A DNA stretch of 64,000 bases from Tritrichomonas musculus (lineage: Eukaryota > Parabasalia > Tritrichomonadida > Tritrichomonadidae), in the NCBI GenBank assembly GCA_039105265.1, contig JAPFFF010000004.1:3286001-3350000 (forward strand), in the 5' to 3' direction. The translations under genes were made by a program, and so were the position numbers. Of this stretch, positions 30,801 to 45,800 are shown one piece after another. The notes under the pieces were generated by a model. It ran no database searches and was not told where the DNA came from. It saw only the letters and a program-made list of their open reading frames with translations. The stretch's first letter is position 1. Every line of letters starts with the position of its first letter.

Positions 30801-33800
30801 CTTTCACTGCTTTCACTAATTTAGAAAGTTCTTCTTCAACTTTGGAGAGTTCTTCTTTCACTTTAGGCAGTTCTAAAAGTTTAGATTTAGTGTCTTCTGA
30901 ATTAACTTCTTCTCCTTCTGGTAATGTCGATTTAACTGCATCATTCAATTCTTTGTCTTTCGATGCTTTAGAAATGATTCCATTCAATTGGTCTTCAGTC
31001 ATTTGGACAACTTTCGATGGTTCAACTGTTTCTCCATTCACTGCATTCATTATTTTAGCGAGTGATTCTTCAACTCTTGAAAGTTCTTCCTTCACTTTCG
31101 GTAGTTCTAAAAGTTTAAATTTGGTATCTTCAACATTGATTTCATTTCCTTCTGGAAGTGTTGATTTCACTGCGTCACTAAGTTCTCGGTCCTTTTGTGC
31201 CTTAGAAATCATTTCATTAAGTTGGTCTTCATTGGATGGATCAATATTCTCTCCACCAACTGCTTTCATTAATTTAGACAATTGCTCTTGAACTTTAGAA
31301 AGTTCTTCTCTCACTTTAGGCAGTTCTTCAAGTTTAGATTTCGTTTCTTCTGCATTCAATTCTTCACTTCCTTCTGGTAAGGCAGATTTAACTGCTTCAC
31401 TTAATTCTCGATCTTTCTCTGCCTTAGAAATCATTTCGTTAAGCTTGTCTTCATCTGATGCATCAATATCTCCACCATTCACTGCTTTCATTAATTTAGA
31501 CAGTTGTTCTTTAACTTTAGGTAATTCTAAAAGTTTAGATTTGATGTCTTCTGAATTAACTTCTTCTCCTTCTGAAAGAGTTGACTTAACTGCATCGTTC
31601 AACTCTTTGTCTTTAGATGCTTGAGAAATAATTACGTTCATTTGCTCTTCGTTCATATCCAAAACTTTAGATGGTTCAATCGTTTCTCCACTTACTGATT
31701 TAATTATTTTAGAAAGCGATACTTCAACTTCGGTCAGTTCTTCTTCATATTTGGAAAGTTTTTCTTTGAGTTGAGGATATTCTAAAAGTTTGGATTTAGT
31801 ATCTTCAATGTTGATTTCACTTTCTTCTGGTAATGCTGATTTGATTGCTTCACTCATTTCTCGGTCTTTCTCTGCTTTAGAAATCATTGCACTCATTTCT
31901 TCTTCATTCATTTGGCCAACTTTGGATGGTTCAATTATTTCGCCACTAACTGCTTTCAGTAATTTAGAAAGTTGTTCTCGAAGTTTAGAAAGTTCTTCAA
32001 GTTTAGATTTGGTGTCTAATGCACTTATTTCTTCATTGCCTTCAACAAGGTTCATTTTAACAACATCACTTATTTCTCGTTCTTTAACTGCTTTGCAAAC
32101 AATCGCATCCATTTCTTCTTCATTATCTTCATCAGTTTGACTTTCTTCAGATGCATCACCTTTCACCGCCTTCTTTAATTTCGAAAGATGTTCTCGAACT
32201 TTAGCAAGTTCTTCTCTGCGTTTAGGTAATTCTAAAAGTTTAGATTTGATGTCTTCTGAATTAACTTCTTCTCCTTCTGGCAATGTCGATTTTACTGCAT
32301 CATTCAATTCTTTGTCTTTCGATGCTTTGGAAATGATTCCATTCATTTCTTCTTGATTCATTTGGACAACTTTAGAGGGTTCAATTGTTTCTCCATTCAC
32401 CGCATTCACTAATTTAGATAGTGATTCTTCAACATTTGAAAGTTCTACCTTCACTTTAGGTAGTTCTAAAAGTTTAGATTTGGTGTCTTCTGAATTAACT
32501 TCTTCTCCTTCTGATAATGTTGATTTAACTGCATCATTCAATTCTTTGTCTTTCGAGGCTTTAGAAATGATTCCATTAAGTTGCTCTTCATTCATTTGGC
32601 AAACTTTAGAAGGTTCAATTGTTTCGCCACTAACTGCATTCATAAGTTTAGCAAGTTCTTCTTCAACTTTAGAGAGTTCTTCTTTCACTTTAGGCAGTTC
32701 TAAAAGTTGACGTTTTGTATCTTCTGCACTTAATTCTTCACTTCCTTCTGGTAATGTTGATTTGACTGCTTCACTAATTTCACGATCTTTTTGTGCTTTA
32801 GAAATCATTTCATTAAATTGATCTTCATTGGAAATATCAATATTTTCTCCGCCAATCGCTTTCATTAATTTCGTGAGTTGCTCTTCAACTTTAGAAAGTT
32901 CTTCTTTAACTTTTGGTAATTCTAAAAGTTTAGATTTCGTTTCTTCTGAATTAACTTCTTCTCCTTCAGGTAATGTTGACTTAACTGCATCATTCAATTC
33001 TTTGTCTTTCATTGCTTTAGAAATGATTTCATTAACTTGTGATTCTTCAAGTTTTGAAACATTGATAGGATCAACATTGTCATCATTCACTGCATTCATT
33101 AATTTGGCAAGTTGTTCACGAAGTTTAGGAAGTTCTTCAAGTTTAGATTTCGTGTCCTCTGCATTAGCTTCACTGCCTTCTGGTAATGTTGACTTGACTG
33201 ATTCTCTCAATTCCCGATCTTTTTGTGCTTGGGAAATTATTTCATCAATATGTGCCATATTTTCTGTGTCATCATTGTTGCCACTGACTGCGCTCATAAG
33301 CATAGAGAGTTGTTCTCGGAGTTTAGAAAGTTCTTCTTTGAGTTTTGGCATTTCTTCAAGTTTAGATTTCAAGTCATCCGCACCAACTTCGCTGCCATCT
33401 GGAAGAGTAGACTTAACAACTTCATTTAGTTCTTTATCTTTCTGCGCCTTGGATATTATTTCGTTAAGCTGGTTTTCATCTGATACATCTACATCTCCAC
33501 CATTCACTGCTTTCATTAATTTAGATAGTGATTCTTGAACTTTAGAAAGCTGTTCTTTAACTTTAGGTAATTCTAAAAGTTTAGATTTCGTTTCTTCTGA
33601 ATTAACTTCTTCTCCTTCTGGTAATGTTGATTTCACTGCATCATTCAATTCTTTGTCTTTCGATGCTTTGGAAATGATTCTATTCCTTTCTTCTTCAGTC
33701 ATCTCTCCAATCTTGGATGGTTCAATTGTTTCTCCACTCACTGCATTCATAAGTTTTGCAAGATGCTCACGAAGTATTGAATGTTCCTCTTGAACTCTAG

Positions 33801-36800
33801 AAAGTTCTTCTTTCACTTTAGGTAGTTCTAATAGTTTAGATTTAGTGTCTTCTGCATTCAATTCTTCACTTCCTTCTGGTAATGTTGATTTAACTGCTTC
33901 ACTAATTTCTCGATCTTTTTGTGCCTTAGAAATCATGTCATTCAGTTGGTCTTCTGTTAATTCGGAAATCTTTGATGGATCAATTTCTTCTCCATTTATG
34001 GCTTTCATTAATTTCGTAAGTGATTCTTCAACTTTAGAAAGTTCTTCTTTAACTTTAGGTAATTCTAAAAGTTTAGATTTGATGTCTTCTGAATTAACTT
34101 CTTCTCCTTCTGATAATGTCGATTTAACTGCATCATTCAATTCTTTGTCTTCCGATGCTTTAGAAATGATTACATTAAGTTGCTCCTCGCTGATTTCTCC
34201 AACTTTCGATGGTTCAATTGTTTCTCCATTTACTGCATTAATTAATTTAGAAAGTTCTTCTTTCAGTTTAGGCAATTCTAAAAGTTTGGATTTAGTGTCT
34301 TCAACATTAATTTCATTTCCTTCTGGAAGTGTTGATTTGATTGCATCACTTAGTTCTTTGTCTTTCTGTACTTTGGAAATCATTTCATTAAATTGTTCTT
34401 CATTAGATGAATCAACATTTTCTCCACCAACTGCTTCCATCAATTTGGAAAGTTGTTCTTCAACTTTAGAAAGTTCTTCTTTCACTTTAGGCAATTCTAA
34501 AAGTTTAGATTTAGTGTCTTCAACACTTTGTTCTTCACTTCCTTCTGGTAATGTTGATCTAACTGCTTCGCTCAATTCTCGATCTTTCTCTGCCTTAGAA
34601 ATCATTTCATTGAATTGGTCTTCATTAGATGCATCAATATTCTCTCCACCAACTGCTTTCATTAACTTAGTCAGTTTTTCTTCAATTTTAGAAAGTTCTT
34701 CTCTCAATCTAGGTAATTCTAAGAGTTTAGATTTGGTGTCTTCTGAATTCACTTCTTCTCCTTTTGTTAGTGTTGATTTCACTGCATCATTCAATTCTTT
34801 GTCTTTTGTTGCTTGAGAAATGATTCCACTCATTACTTCTTCATTGACTTCTCCAACTTTGGATGGTTCAATCATTTCTCCATTCACTGCATTCATTAAT
34901 TTAGAAAGTGATTCTTGAACTTTTGAAAGTTCCTCTTTCACTTTAGGTAATTCTAAAAGTTTAGATTTGGTATCTTCAACATTGATTTCACTGCCTTCTG
35001 GTAATGTTGTTTTAATTGCATCGCTTAGTTCTCTGTCTTTCTCTGCCTTGGATAAGAGTTCATTAAATTGGTCTTCATTAGAAAGATCAATGTTCTCTCC
35101 ACCAACTGCTTTCATTAATTTAGATAGTGATTCTTGAACTCTAGAAAGTTCTTCTTTCACTTTAGGTAGTTCTAATAGTTTAGATTTAGTGTCTTCTGCA
35201 TTTAGTTCTTTACTTCCTTCTGGTAAGGCAGATTTCACTGCTTCACTAATTTCTCGATCTTTTTGTGCTTTAGAAATTATGTCATTCAGTTGGTCTTCTG
35301 TTAATTCGGAAATCTTTGATGGATCAATTTCTTCTCCGTTTATGGATTTCATTAATTTCGCAAGTGATTCTTCAACTTTAGAAAGTTCTTTTTTAACTTT
35401 AGGTAATTCTAAAAGTTTAGATTTGATGTCTTCTGAGTTCACTTCTTCTCCTTCTGAAAGTGTTGACTTAACGGCTTCTTTCAATTCTCGGTCTTTCAAT
35501 GCTTTCTGAATAATGTCATCATGTTGTCCTTCGATGATTTCCCAAATATTTGATGGATCAATTTCTTCTCCTTTCACTGCAATCATTAACTTCGCAAGTT
35601 CTTCTTCAACTTTAGAGAGTTCTTCTTTCAGTTTAGGTAATACTAAAAGTTTAGATTTGGTGTCTTCCGAGTTCACCTCTTCTCCTTCTGATAATGTCGA
35701 TTTCACAGCATCATTCAATTCCTTGTCTTTCGATGCTTTAGAAATTATTCCATTAAGCTGTTCTTCATTGACTTCTAAAACTTTAGATGGCTCAATCGTT
35801 TCTCCATTCACTGCTTTCATTAATTTAGAAAGTGATTCTTCAACATTAGAAAGCTCTTCTTTCAGTTTAGGTAATTCTAAAAGTTTAGATTTGGTATCTT
35901 CAACATTGATTTCGCTGCCTTCTGGTAATGTTGCTTTAATTGCATCGCTTAGTTCTTTGTCTTTCTGTACCTTAGATATGAGTTCATTAAACTGGTCTTC
36001 ATTAGATGCATCAATATTTTCTCCACCAACTGCTTTCATTAGTTTAGACAGTTGCTCTTGATCTTTAGAAAGTTGTTCTTCAACTTTAGAATGTTCTGCT
36101 TTCAGTTTAGGCAGTTCTAAAAGTTTAGACTTGGTGTCTTCTGAGTTCACTTCTTCTCCTTCTGAAAGTGTTGACTTAACTGCATCGTTCAATTCTCGGT
36201 CTTTCAATGCTTTCTGAATAATGTCATCATGCTGCCCTTCGATGATTTCCGAAATATTTGATGGATCAATTTCTTCTCCTTTCACTGCACTCATTAACTT
36301 CGCAAGTTCTTCTTCAACTTTAGAAAGTTCTTCTTTAAGTTTAGGAATTTCTTCAAGTTTTGATTTAGTATCTTCAATATTAGCTTCACTGCCTTCTGGA
36401 AGTGTTGATTTCACTGCGTTAGATAATTCTCGATCTTTCTTGGCTTTAGAAATAATATCATTCAGTTGGTCTTCTGTTAATTCAGAAATCTTTGATGGAT
36501 CAAATGTTTCTCCAACAACCGCTTCCATCAATTTGGAAAGTTCTTCTTGAACTTTAGAAAGTTCTTCTTTCACTTTAGGTAATTCTAAAAGTTTGGATTT
36601 AGTATCTTCAATGTTGATTTCACTTTCTTCTGGATGTACAGATTTGATTGCTTCACTCAACTCTCGGTCTTTCTCTGCTTTAGAAATCATTGAATTAAAT
36701 TCTTCCTCATTTAATGCATCAATATTTTCTCCACCTACTGATTTCATTAATTTAGACAGTTGTTCTTTAACTTTAGGTAATTCTAAAAGTTTAGATTTGA

Positions 36801-39800
36801 TGTCTTCTGAATTCACTTCTTCTCCTTCCGCAAGTGTCGATTTAACTGCATCATTCAACTCCTTGTCTTTTGATGCTTTAGAAATTAATCCATTTAATTG
36901 TTCTTCATTGATTTCTCCAACTTTAGATGGTTCAATTGTTTCACCACTGACAACATTAAAAAGTTTAGCAAGTTGCTCTCTTAGTTTAGTTAATTCTTCA
37001 AGTTTAGACCTCACATCCTCTGCAGTTACTTCTCTATTTTCCGCAGGAAGAGCTGATTGAATAGCTTTAACTATTTCTCTGTCTTTCTGTGCTTTAGAAA
37101 TAATTTCATTCATTTGTTCGTCACTAAGTTGTCCAACATTAGATGGATCAACACAATTTTCATTAACTGCATTCATTAATCTGGCAAGGCGGTCACGAAG
37201 CCTGTCTAATTCTTCAAGTTTAGATTTCGTGTCTTCGGCACTTATTTCTTCATTACCTTCTGATAATGTTGATTTAACGGCATCACTTAGTTCTTTGTCT
37301 TTCTGTACTTTGGAAATCATTGCATTAAATTGTTCTTCATTAGATGAATCAACATTTTCTCCACCAACTGCTTTCATTAATTTAGAGAGTTGTCCTTGAA
37401 CTTCAGAAAGATCTTCTTTGAGTTTAGGTAATTCTAAAAGTTTAGATTTCGTTTCTTCTGAATTAACTTCTTCTCCTTCTGTTAGTGTTGATTTCACTGC
37501 ATCATTCAATTCTTTGTCTTTTGTTGCTTGAGAAATAATTACATTCATTTCTTCTTCATTCTTTTCGCTAACTTTTGATGGTTCGATTGTTTCTCCACTC
37601 ACTGCATTTATAAGATTAGCAAGTTTTTCTTCAACTTTGGAAAGTTCTTCCTTCACTTTAGATAATTCTAAAAGTTTAGATTTAGTGTCTTCAGCACTGG
37701 ATTCATTTCCTTCTGGTAATGTTGATTTGACCGCATCACTCATTTCTCTGTCTTTTTGTGCTTTAGAAATCATTGCATTAAATTGTTCTTCATTGGATGC
37801 ATCAATATTTTCTCCACCAACTGCTTCCATCAATTTGGAAAGTTGTTCTTGAACTTTAGAAAGTTCTTCTTTCACTTTAGGTAATTCTAAAAGTTTAGAT
37901 TTAGTGTCTTCTGCACTTAGTTCTTCACTTCCTTCTGGTAATGTTGATTTAACTGCTTCACTAATTTCTCGATCTTTCTGCGCTTTAGCGATAATTTCAT
38001 TAAGTTTGTCTTCACTAAGTTCTCCAACTTTAGATGGTTCAATTGTTTCCCCATTCACTGAACTAATTAATTTCGAAAGTTCATCACGAAGTTTAGTTAA
38101 TTCTTCAAGTTTCGATTTGGTTTCTTCTGCATTTGTTTCACTGCCTTCAGGTAATGATGATCGCACTGCTTCACTTATTTCTCTATCTTTCTCTGCTCGT
38201 TCAATCATTTTATTGATTTCTTCAACATTCGATGGATCTACATCAGCACCACCTACTGCTTTCATGAGTTTAGCAAGTTGTTCTTGAACTTTAGAAAGTT
38301 CTTCTTTCAGTTTAGGTAATTCTAAAAGTTTGGATTTAGTGTCTTCTACATTGTTTTCGCTACCTTCTGGAAGTGTTGATTTAACTGCTTCGCTTAGTTC
38401 TCTGTCTTTCTCTGCTTTCGAAATAATTTCATTAAGTTGGTCTTCATTGGATAGATCAATGTTTTCTCCACCAATTGCTTTCATTATCTTCGTGAATTTT
38501 TCTTCAACTTTAGCGAGTTCTTCTTTCAGTTTAGGTAATTCTAAAAGTTTAGATTTGATGTCTTCTGAATTAACTTCTTCTCCTTCGGCAAGTGTTGACT
38601 TAACTGCTTCTTTCAATTCTTTGTCTTTTGTTGCTTGAGAAATAATTCCATTCATTTCTTCTTCATTCATTTGGCCAACTTTAGATGGTTCAATTGTTTC
38701 GCCACTAACTGCTTTCAGTAATTTAGAAAGTTGTTCTCGAAGTTTAGAAAGTTCTTCAAGTTTAGATTTGGTGTCTAATGCACTTATTTCTTCATTGCCT
38801 TCAACAAGATTCATTTTAACAACATCGCTTATTTCTCGTTCTTTAACTGCTTTGCAAACAATCGCATCCATTTCTTCTTCATTATCTTCATCAGTTTGAC
38901 TTCCTTCAGATGCATCACCTTTAACTGCCTTCTTTAATTTCGAAAGATGTTCTCGAACTTTAGCAAGTTCTTCTCTGCGTTTTGGTAATTCTAAAAGTTT
39001 AGATTTGATGTCTTCTGAATTAACTTCTTCTCCTTCTGCAAGTGTCGATTTCACTGCATCATTCAATTCTTTGTCTTTCGATGCTTTGGAAATGATTCCA
39101 TTCATTTCTTCTTGATTCATTTGGACAACTTTAGAGGGTTCAATTGTTTCTCCATTCACCGCATTCACTAATTTAGATAGTGATTCTTCAACATTTGAAA
39201 GTTCTTCCTTCACTTTAGGTAATTCTAAAAGTTTAGATTTCGTGTCTTCTGAATTAACTTCTTCTCCTTCGGAAAGTGTCGATTTAACTGCATCATTCAA
39301 TTCTTTGTCTTTCGATGCTTGAGAAATGATTACATTAAGTTGTTCTTCACTGACTTCAGAAACTTTCGATGGTTCAACTGTTTCTCCATTCACTGCTTTC
39401 ATTATTTTAGCGAGTGATTCTTCAACTCTTGAAAGTTCTTCCTTCACTTTAGGTAGTTCTAAAAGTTTAGATTTAGTGTCTTCAACATTGTTTTCACTGC
39501 CTTCTGGAAGTGTTGATTTCACTGTATCGCTTAGTTCTCTGTCTTTCTCTGCCTTGGTAATTACTTCATTAAGTTGGTTTTCATCTATTACATCAATATC
39601 TCCACCATTCACAGCTTTGATTAATTTAGACAGTTGCTCTTTAACTTTGGAGAGTTCTTCTTTTAATTTAGATAATTCTAAAAGTTTGGATTGGATATCT
39701 TCTGAGTTCACTTCTTCTCCTTCGGCAAGTGTCGATTTCACTGCATCACTTAGTTCTCTGTCTTTCTGAATCTTGGAAATAATTGAATTAAACTCTTCTT

Positions 39801-42800
39801 CATTGGATGTATCAATATTCTCTCCACCAACTGCTTTCATTAATTTAGACAGTTGCTCTTGAACTTTAGAAAGCTCGTCTTTCAGTTTAGGTAATTCGTT
39901 TAGTTTAGATTTCGTCTCTTCTGCATTCAATTCTTCGCTTCCTTCTGGTAATGTCGATCTGACTGCTTCACACATTTCACGATCTTTCTCTGCTTTAGAA
40001 ATCATTGCATTAAATTGGTCTTCATTTGATCCATCAATGTTTTCTCCACCAATCGCTTTCATTATCTTCATGAGTTGTTCTTCAACTTTAGAAAGTTGTT
40101 CTTTAACTTTAGGTAATTCTAAAAGTTTAGATTTGATGTCTTCTGAAGTAACTTCTTCTCCTTCTGGCAGTGTCGATTTCACTGCATCATTCAGTTCTTT
40201 GTCTTTCGATGCTTTAGAAATGATTCCATTCATTTCTTCTTCATTGACTTCTCCAATATTAGATAAATCAACTTCTTCTCCATTGACTGCATTCATAAGT
40301 TTGGCTAATTGTTCTCGAATCTTAGATAACTCTTCAAGTTTAGATTTGGTGGCTTCAGCACTAACTTCTTGATTATCTTTTGGAAGAGTTGATTTAATTG
40401 CATCACTTAATTCTCTGTCTTTCTGCACTTTGGCAATCATTTCATTAAGCTGTTCTTCACTGAGTTCTCCAACTTGAGATGTCTCAATGCTTTCTCCATT
40501 CACTGCTTCTATTAATCTCGCAAGTTGTTCTTTAACTTTAGCAAGTTCTTCTTTCACTTTAGGTAATTCTAAAAGTTTATATTTGGTCTCTTCTGAATTA
40601 ACTTCTTCTCCTTCTGAAAGAGTTGACTTAACAGCATCGTTCAATTCTTTGTCTTTAGATGCTTGAGAAATAATTACGTTCATTTGCTCTTCGTTCATAT
40701 CTAAAACTTTAGATGGTTCAATCGTTTCTCCACTTACTGATTTAATTATTTTAGAAAGCGATACTTCAACTTCGGTCAGTTCTTCTTCATATTTGGAAAG
40801 TTTTTCTTTGAGTTGAGGATATTCTAAAAGTTTGGATTTAGTATCTTCAATGTTGATTTCACTTCCTTCTGGATGTGCAGATTTGATTGCTTCACTCAAC
40901 TCTCGGTCTTTCTCTGCTTTAGAAATCATTCCATTAAACTCTTCTTCATTGGATGCATCAATATTTTCTCCGCCTACTGCTTTCATTATCCTAGCCAGTT
41001 TGTCTTGAACTTTAGGTAATTCTAAAAGTTTAGATTTGATGTCTTCTGAATTAACTTCTTCTCCTTCTGATAATGTCGATGTAACTGCATCATTCAATTC
41101 TTTGTCTTTAGATGCTTTAGAAATGATTTCATTCATTTCTGCTTCTTTCATTTGGACAACTTTGGATGGCTCAATTGTTTCACCATTAACTGCTTTAATA
41201 AGATTAGTTAGTTCTTCTTCAACTTTAGAAAGTTCTTCTTTAACTTGAGGTAATTCTAAAAGTTTAGATTTGATGTCTTCAACATTGGATTCATTGCCTT
41301 CTGGTAATGTTGATTTCACTGCTTCACTTAGTTCGCGGTCTTTCTCTGCTTTCGATATCACTTCATTAAGTTGGTCTTCATTGGTAATATCAATATTTTC
41401 AACACCAACTGCTTTCATTAATTTGGTAAATTGCTCTTTAACTTTAGGTAATTCTAAAAGTTTAGATTTGGTGTCTTCTGAGTTAACTTCTTCTCCTTCT
41501 GATAATGTTGATTTCACTGCATCATTCAATTCTTTGTCTTTCGATGCTTGAGAAATAATTACATTCATTTCTTCATCATTCTTTTCGCTAACTTTTGATG
41601 GTTCGATTGTTTCTCCACTTACTGCATTTATAAGATTAGCAAGTTTTTTTTCAACTTTGGAAAGTTCTTCTTTCACTTTAGGTAATTCTAAAAGTTTAGA
41701 TTTAGTGTCTTCAGCACTAGATTCATTTCCTTCTGGTAATGTTGATTTGACCGCATCACTTAGTTCTCTGTCTTTTTGTGCTTTAGAAATCATTGCATTA
41801 AATTGTTCTTCATTGGATGCATCAATATTTTCTCCACCAACTGCTTCCATCAATTTGGAAAGTTGTTCTTGAACTTTAGAAAGATCTTCTTTCACTTTAG
41901 GTAATTCTAAAAGTTTAGATTTGATGTCTTCTGAGTTAACTTCTTCTCCTTCTGGCAGTGTTGACTTAAGTGCATCATTTAATTCTTTGTCTTTCGATGC
42001 TTTGGAAATGATTCCATTCATTTCATTTTCATTCATTTGGCCAACTTTGGATGGCTCAATTGTTTCTCCGCTAACTGCATTCACAAGTTTAGCAAGTTGC
42101 TCTGGAAGTTTAGAAAGTTCTTCAAGCTTGGACTTAGTATCTTCTGCATTCAACTCATTACTATCTTCTGGCAGAGTTGATTTGATAGCTTCCCTTAAAT
42201 CACGATCTTGCTGTGCTTTACTGATGATTTCGTTCAATTGTTCTTCATTGAGCTGAGAAACGCTTGTTGGATCAGCATTGTCACCATTGATTGCATTAAT
42301 AAGCTTTGCATTTTGTTCGCGAAGTTTTGCTAATTCTTCAAGTTTAGACTTGGTTTCTTCTGCACTCAGTTCGTTGCTGCCTTCAGGTAAGCTTGAGTTA
42401 ACTGCTTCAATTATTCCTCGTCCTTTCTCTGCTTTAGAAATGATCTCATTAAATTGTTCTTCACTGATTTGTGAAACATTAGATGGATCAACATTGTCGC
42501 CATTCACAGCATTCATGAGTTTAGAAAGTCTTTCGCGAAGTCTAGAAAGTTCTTCAAGCTTGGATTTTGTTTCTTCTGCATTTGCTTCACTGCCTTCTGG
42601 TAATGTTGCTTTAATTGCATCGTTTAGTTCTCTGTCTTTCTCTGCCTTAGATATGATTTCATTAAATTTGTCTTCATTAGAAATATCAACATTCTCTCCA
42701 CCAACTGCTTTCATTAATTTGGAGAGTTGCTCTTGAACTTTAGAAAGTTCTTCTTTAAGTTTAAGCAGTTCTAAAAGTTTAGATTTAGTGTCTTCTGAAT

Positions 42801-45800
42801 TAACTTCTTCTCCTTCTGGTAGTGTTGATTTTACTGCATCATTCAATTCTTTGTCTTTTGTTGCTTTAGAAATGATTATATTCATTTCTTCTTCTTTCTT
42901 TTCGCTAACTTTTGAAGGTTCAATTGTTTCTCCACTAACTGCATTTATTAATTTTGCAAATTGTTCTTCAACTTTAGAAAGTTCTTCTTTAACTTGAGGT
43001 AATTCTAAAAGTTTAGATTTGGTGTCTTCAATATTGAATTCATTGCTTTCTGGTAATGTTGATTTCACTGCTTCACTTAGTTCTCGGTCTTTCTCTGCTT
43101 TCGATATCACTTCATTAAGTTGGTCTTCATTGGTAAAATCAATATTTTCAACACCAACTGCTTTCATTAATTTCGCAATTGATTCTTGAACTTTAGAAAG
43201 TTGTTCTTTAACTTTAGGTAATTCTAAAAGTTTAGATTTGGTGTCTTCTGAATTAACTTCTTCTCCTTCCGCAAGAGTTGATTTAACTGCATCATTCAAT
43301 TCTTTGTCTTTCGATGCTTTAGAAATGATTATATTCATTTCTTCATTATTGACTTCAATAACTTTAGATGGTTCAATCGTTTCACCATTAACTGCTTTAA
43401 TAAGATTAGCTAGTTCTTCTTCAACTTTAGAAAGTTCTTCTTTGACTTTAGGTAATTCTAGAAGTTTAGATTTGGTGTCTTCAACATTGATTTCACTGCC
43501 TTCTGGAAGAATTGATTTTATTGCTTCGCTTAATTCTTTGTCTTTCTGGGCTTTAGAAATAATTACATTAAGTTGGTCTTCATTGGATGAATCAATATTT
43601 TCTCCGCCAATCGCTTTCATTATCTTCATGAGTTGTTCTTCAACTTTAGAAAGATCTCCTTTAACTTTAGGTAATTCTAAAAGTTTAGATTTGGTGTCTT
43701 CTGAGTTCACTTCTTCTCCTTCTGATAATGTTGATTTCACTGCATCATTCAATTCTTTGTCTTTCGATGCTTTGGTAATAATTTCATTCATTTCTTCTTC
43801 TTTCATTTGGACAACTTTCGATGGTTCAATCGTTTCGCCACTAACTGCTTTCATAAGTTTAGAAAGTGATTCTTCAACTTTGGAAAGTTCTTCTTTCACT
43901 TTAGGTAATTCTAAAAGTCTAGATTTAGTGTCTTCAACACTGGATTCATTTTCTTCTGGTAATGTTGATTTCACTGCATCACTCAACTCTCGGTCTTTCT
44001 CTGCTTTAGAAATCATTGCATTAAATTCTTCCTCATTGGATGCATCAATATTTTCTCCACCAACTGCTTCCATTAATTTGGAAAGATGTTCTTGAACTTT
44101 AGAAAGTTCTTCTTTAACTTTAGGTAGTTCGTCAAGTTTCGATTTGGTATCTTCAGCATTGCTTTCACTGCCTTCGGGAAGAGTTGATTTCACTGCTTCA
44201 CTCAATTCTCGATCTTTCTCTGCTTTAGAAATCATTTCGTTAACCTTATTTTCATCTGATGCATCAACATCTCCACCATTCACTGCTTTCATTAATTTGG
44301 CAAGTTGTTCTTTAACTTTAGGTAATTCTAAAAGTTTAGATTTGGTGTCTTCTGAATTAACTTCTTCTCCTTCCGCAAGAGTTGATTTAACTGCATCATT
44401 CAATTCTTTGTCTTTCGATGCTTGAGAAATGATTCCATTAAGTTGTTCTTCACTGACTTCAGAAACTTTCGATGGTTCAACTGTCTCTCCATTCACTGCT
44501 TTCATTAATTTAGATAGTGATTCTTCAACTCTTGAAAGTTCTTCCTTCACTTTCGGTAGTTCTAAAAGTTTAGATTTGGTATCTTCAACATTGATTTCAT
44601 TTCCTTCTGGAAGTGTTGATTTCACTGCGTCACTAAGTTCTCGGTCCTTTTGTGCCTTGGAAATCATTTCATTAAGTTGGTCTTCATTGGATGTATCAAT
44701 ATTCTCTCCACCAACTGCTTTCATTAATTTAGACAGTTGCTCTTGAACTTTAGAAAGTTCTTCTTTAACTTTTGGTAATTCTAAAAGTTTAGATTTAGTG
44801 TCTTCTGAGTTCACTTCTTCTCCTTCTGATGATGTCGATTTAACTGCTTCACTAATTTCTCGATCTTTTTGTGCCTTAGAAATCATTTCATTCAGTTGGT
44901 CTTCTGTTAACTCTGATATATTCGATGGATCAATTTCTTCTCCATTTATCGCTTTCATTAATCTAGCAAGTTGTTCTCGAAGTTTGGTTAATTCTTCTCT
45001 ACTTTGAGAAAGCTCTTCAAGTTTAGATTTCATTTCTTCTGAGTTTGCTTCTTGACCTTCTGGTAATGATGAAATGACTGCTTCATTTAATTCACGATCT
45101 TTCTTTGCTTTATTGAGAATTTCATTCATTTGTTCTTCACTGATTTGTGAAACATTTAATGGATCAACTGATTCTCCATTTATTGATGCAATCAAACTAG
45201 AGCATCGTTCTCGAAGCTTGCTCAATTCTTCAAGTTTGGATTTGGTGTCTTCTGCACTTAACTCTTTATGGTCTTCTGGTAATGTTGATTTCACTGCTTC
45301 ACTCAATTCTCTGTCTTTCTCGGCCTTGGAAATGATCTCACTCAGTTGTTCTTCACTGAGAGGTGATAAATTGGATGGGTCAATGCTGCCTCCACTTACT
45401 GCACTCATAAGTTTAGCAAGCTGGTCACGAAGTTTGGATATTTCTTCTCTGCTATGAGATAGTTCTTCAAGTTTAGATTTAGTGTCATTCGCATCGATTT
45501 CACTGCCTTCTGGTAAGGAAGACTTAACTGCTTCACTAATTTCTCGATCTTTTTGTGCTTTAGAAATCAAGTCATTAAGTTGGTCTTCGGTTAATTCTGA
45601 AATCTTTGATGGATCAATTTCTTCTCCGTTCACTGCTTTCATTAATTTAGCAAGTTGTTCTTTAACTTTAGGTAATTCTAAAAGTTTAGATTTGGTATCT
45701 TCTGGGTTAACTTCTTCTCCTTCTGCAAGTGTTGATTTCACTGCATCATTCAATTCTTTGTCTTTCGATGCTTTAGAAATCATTTCGTTCAGTTGATCTT

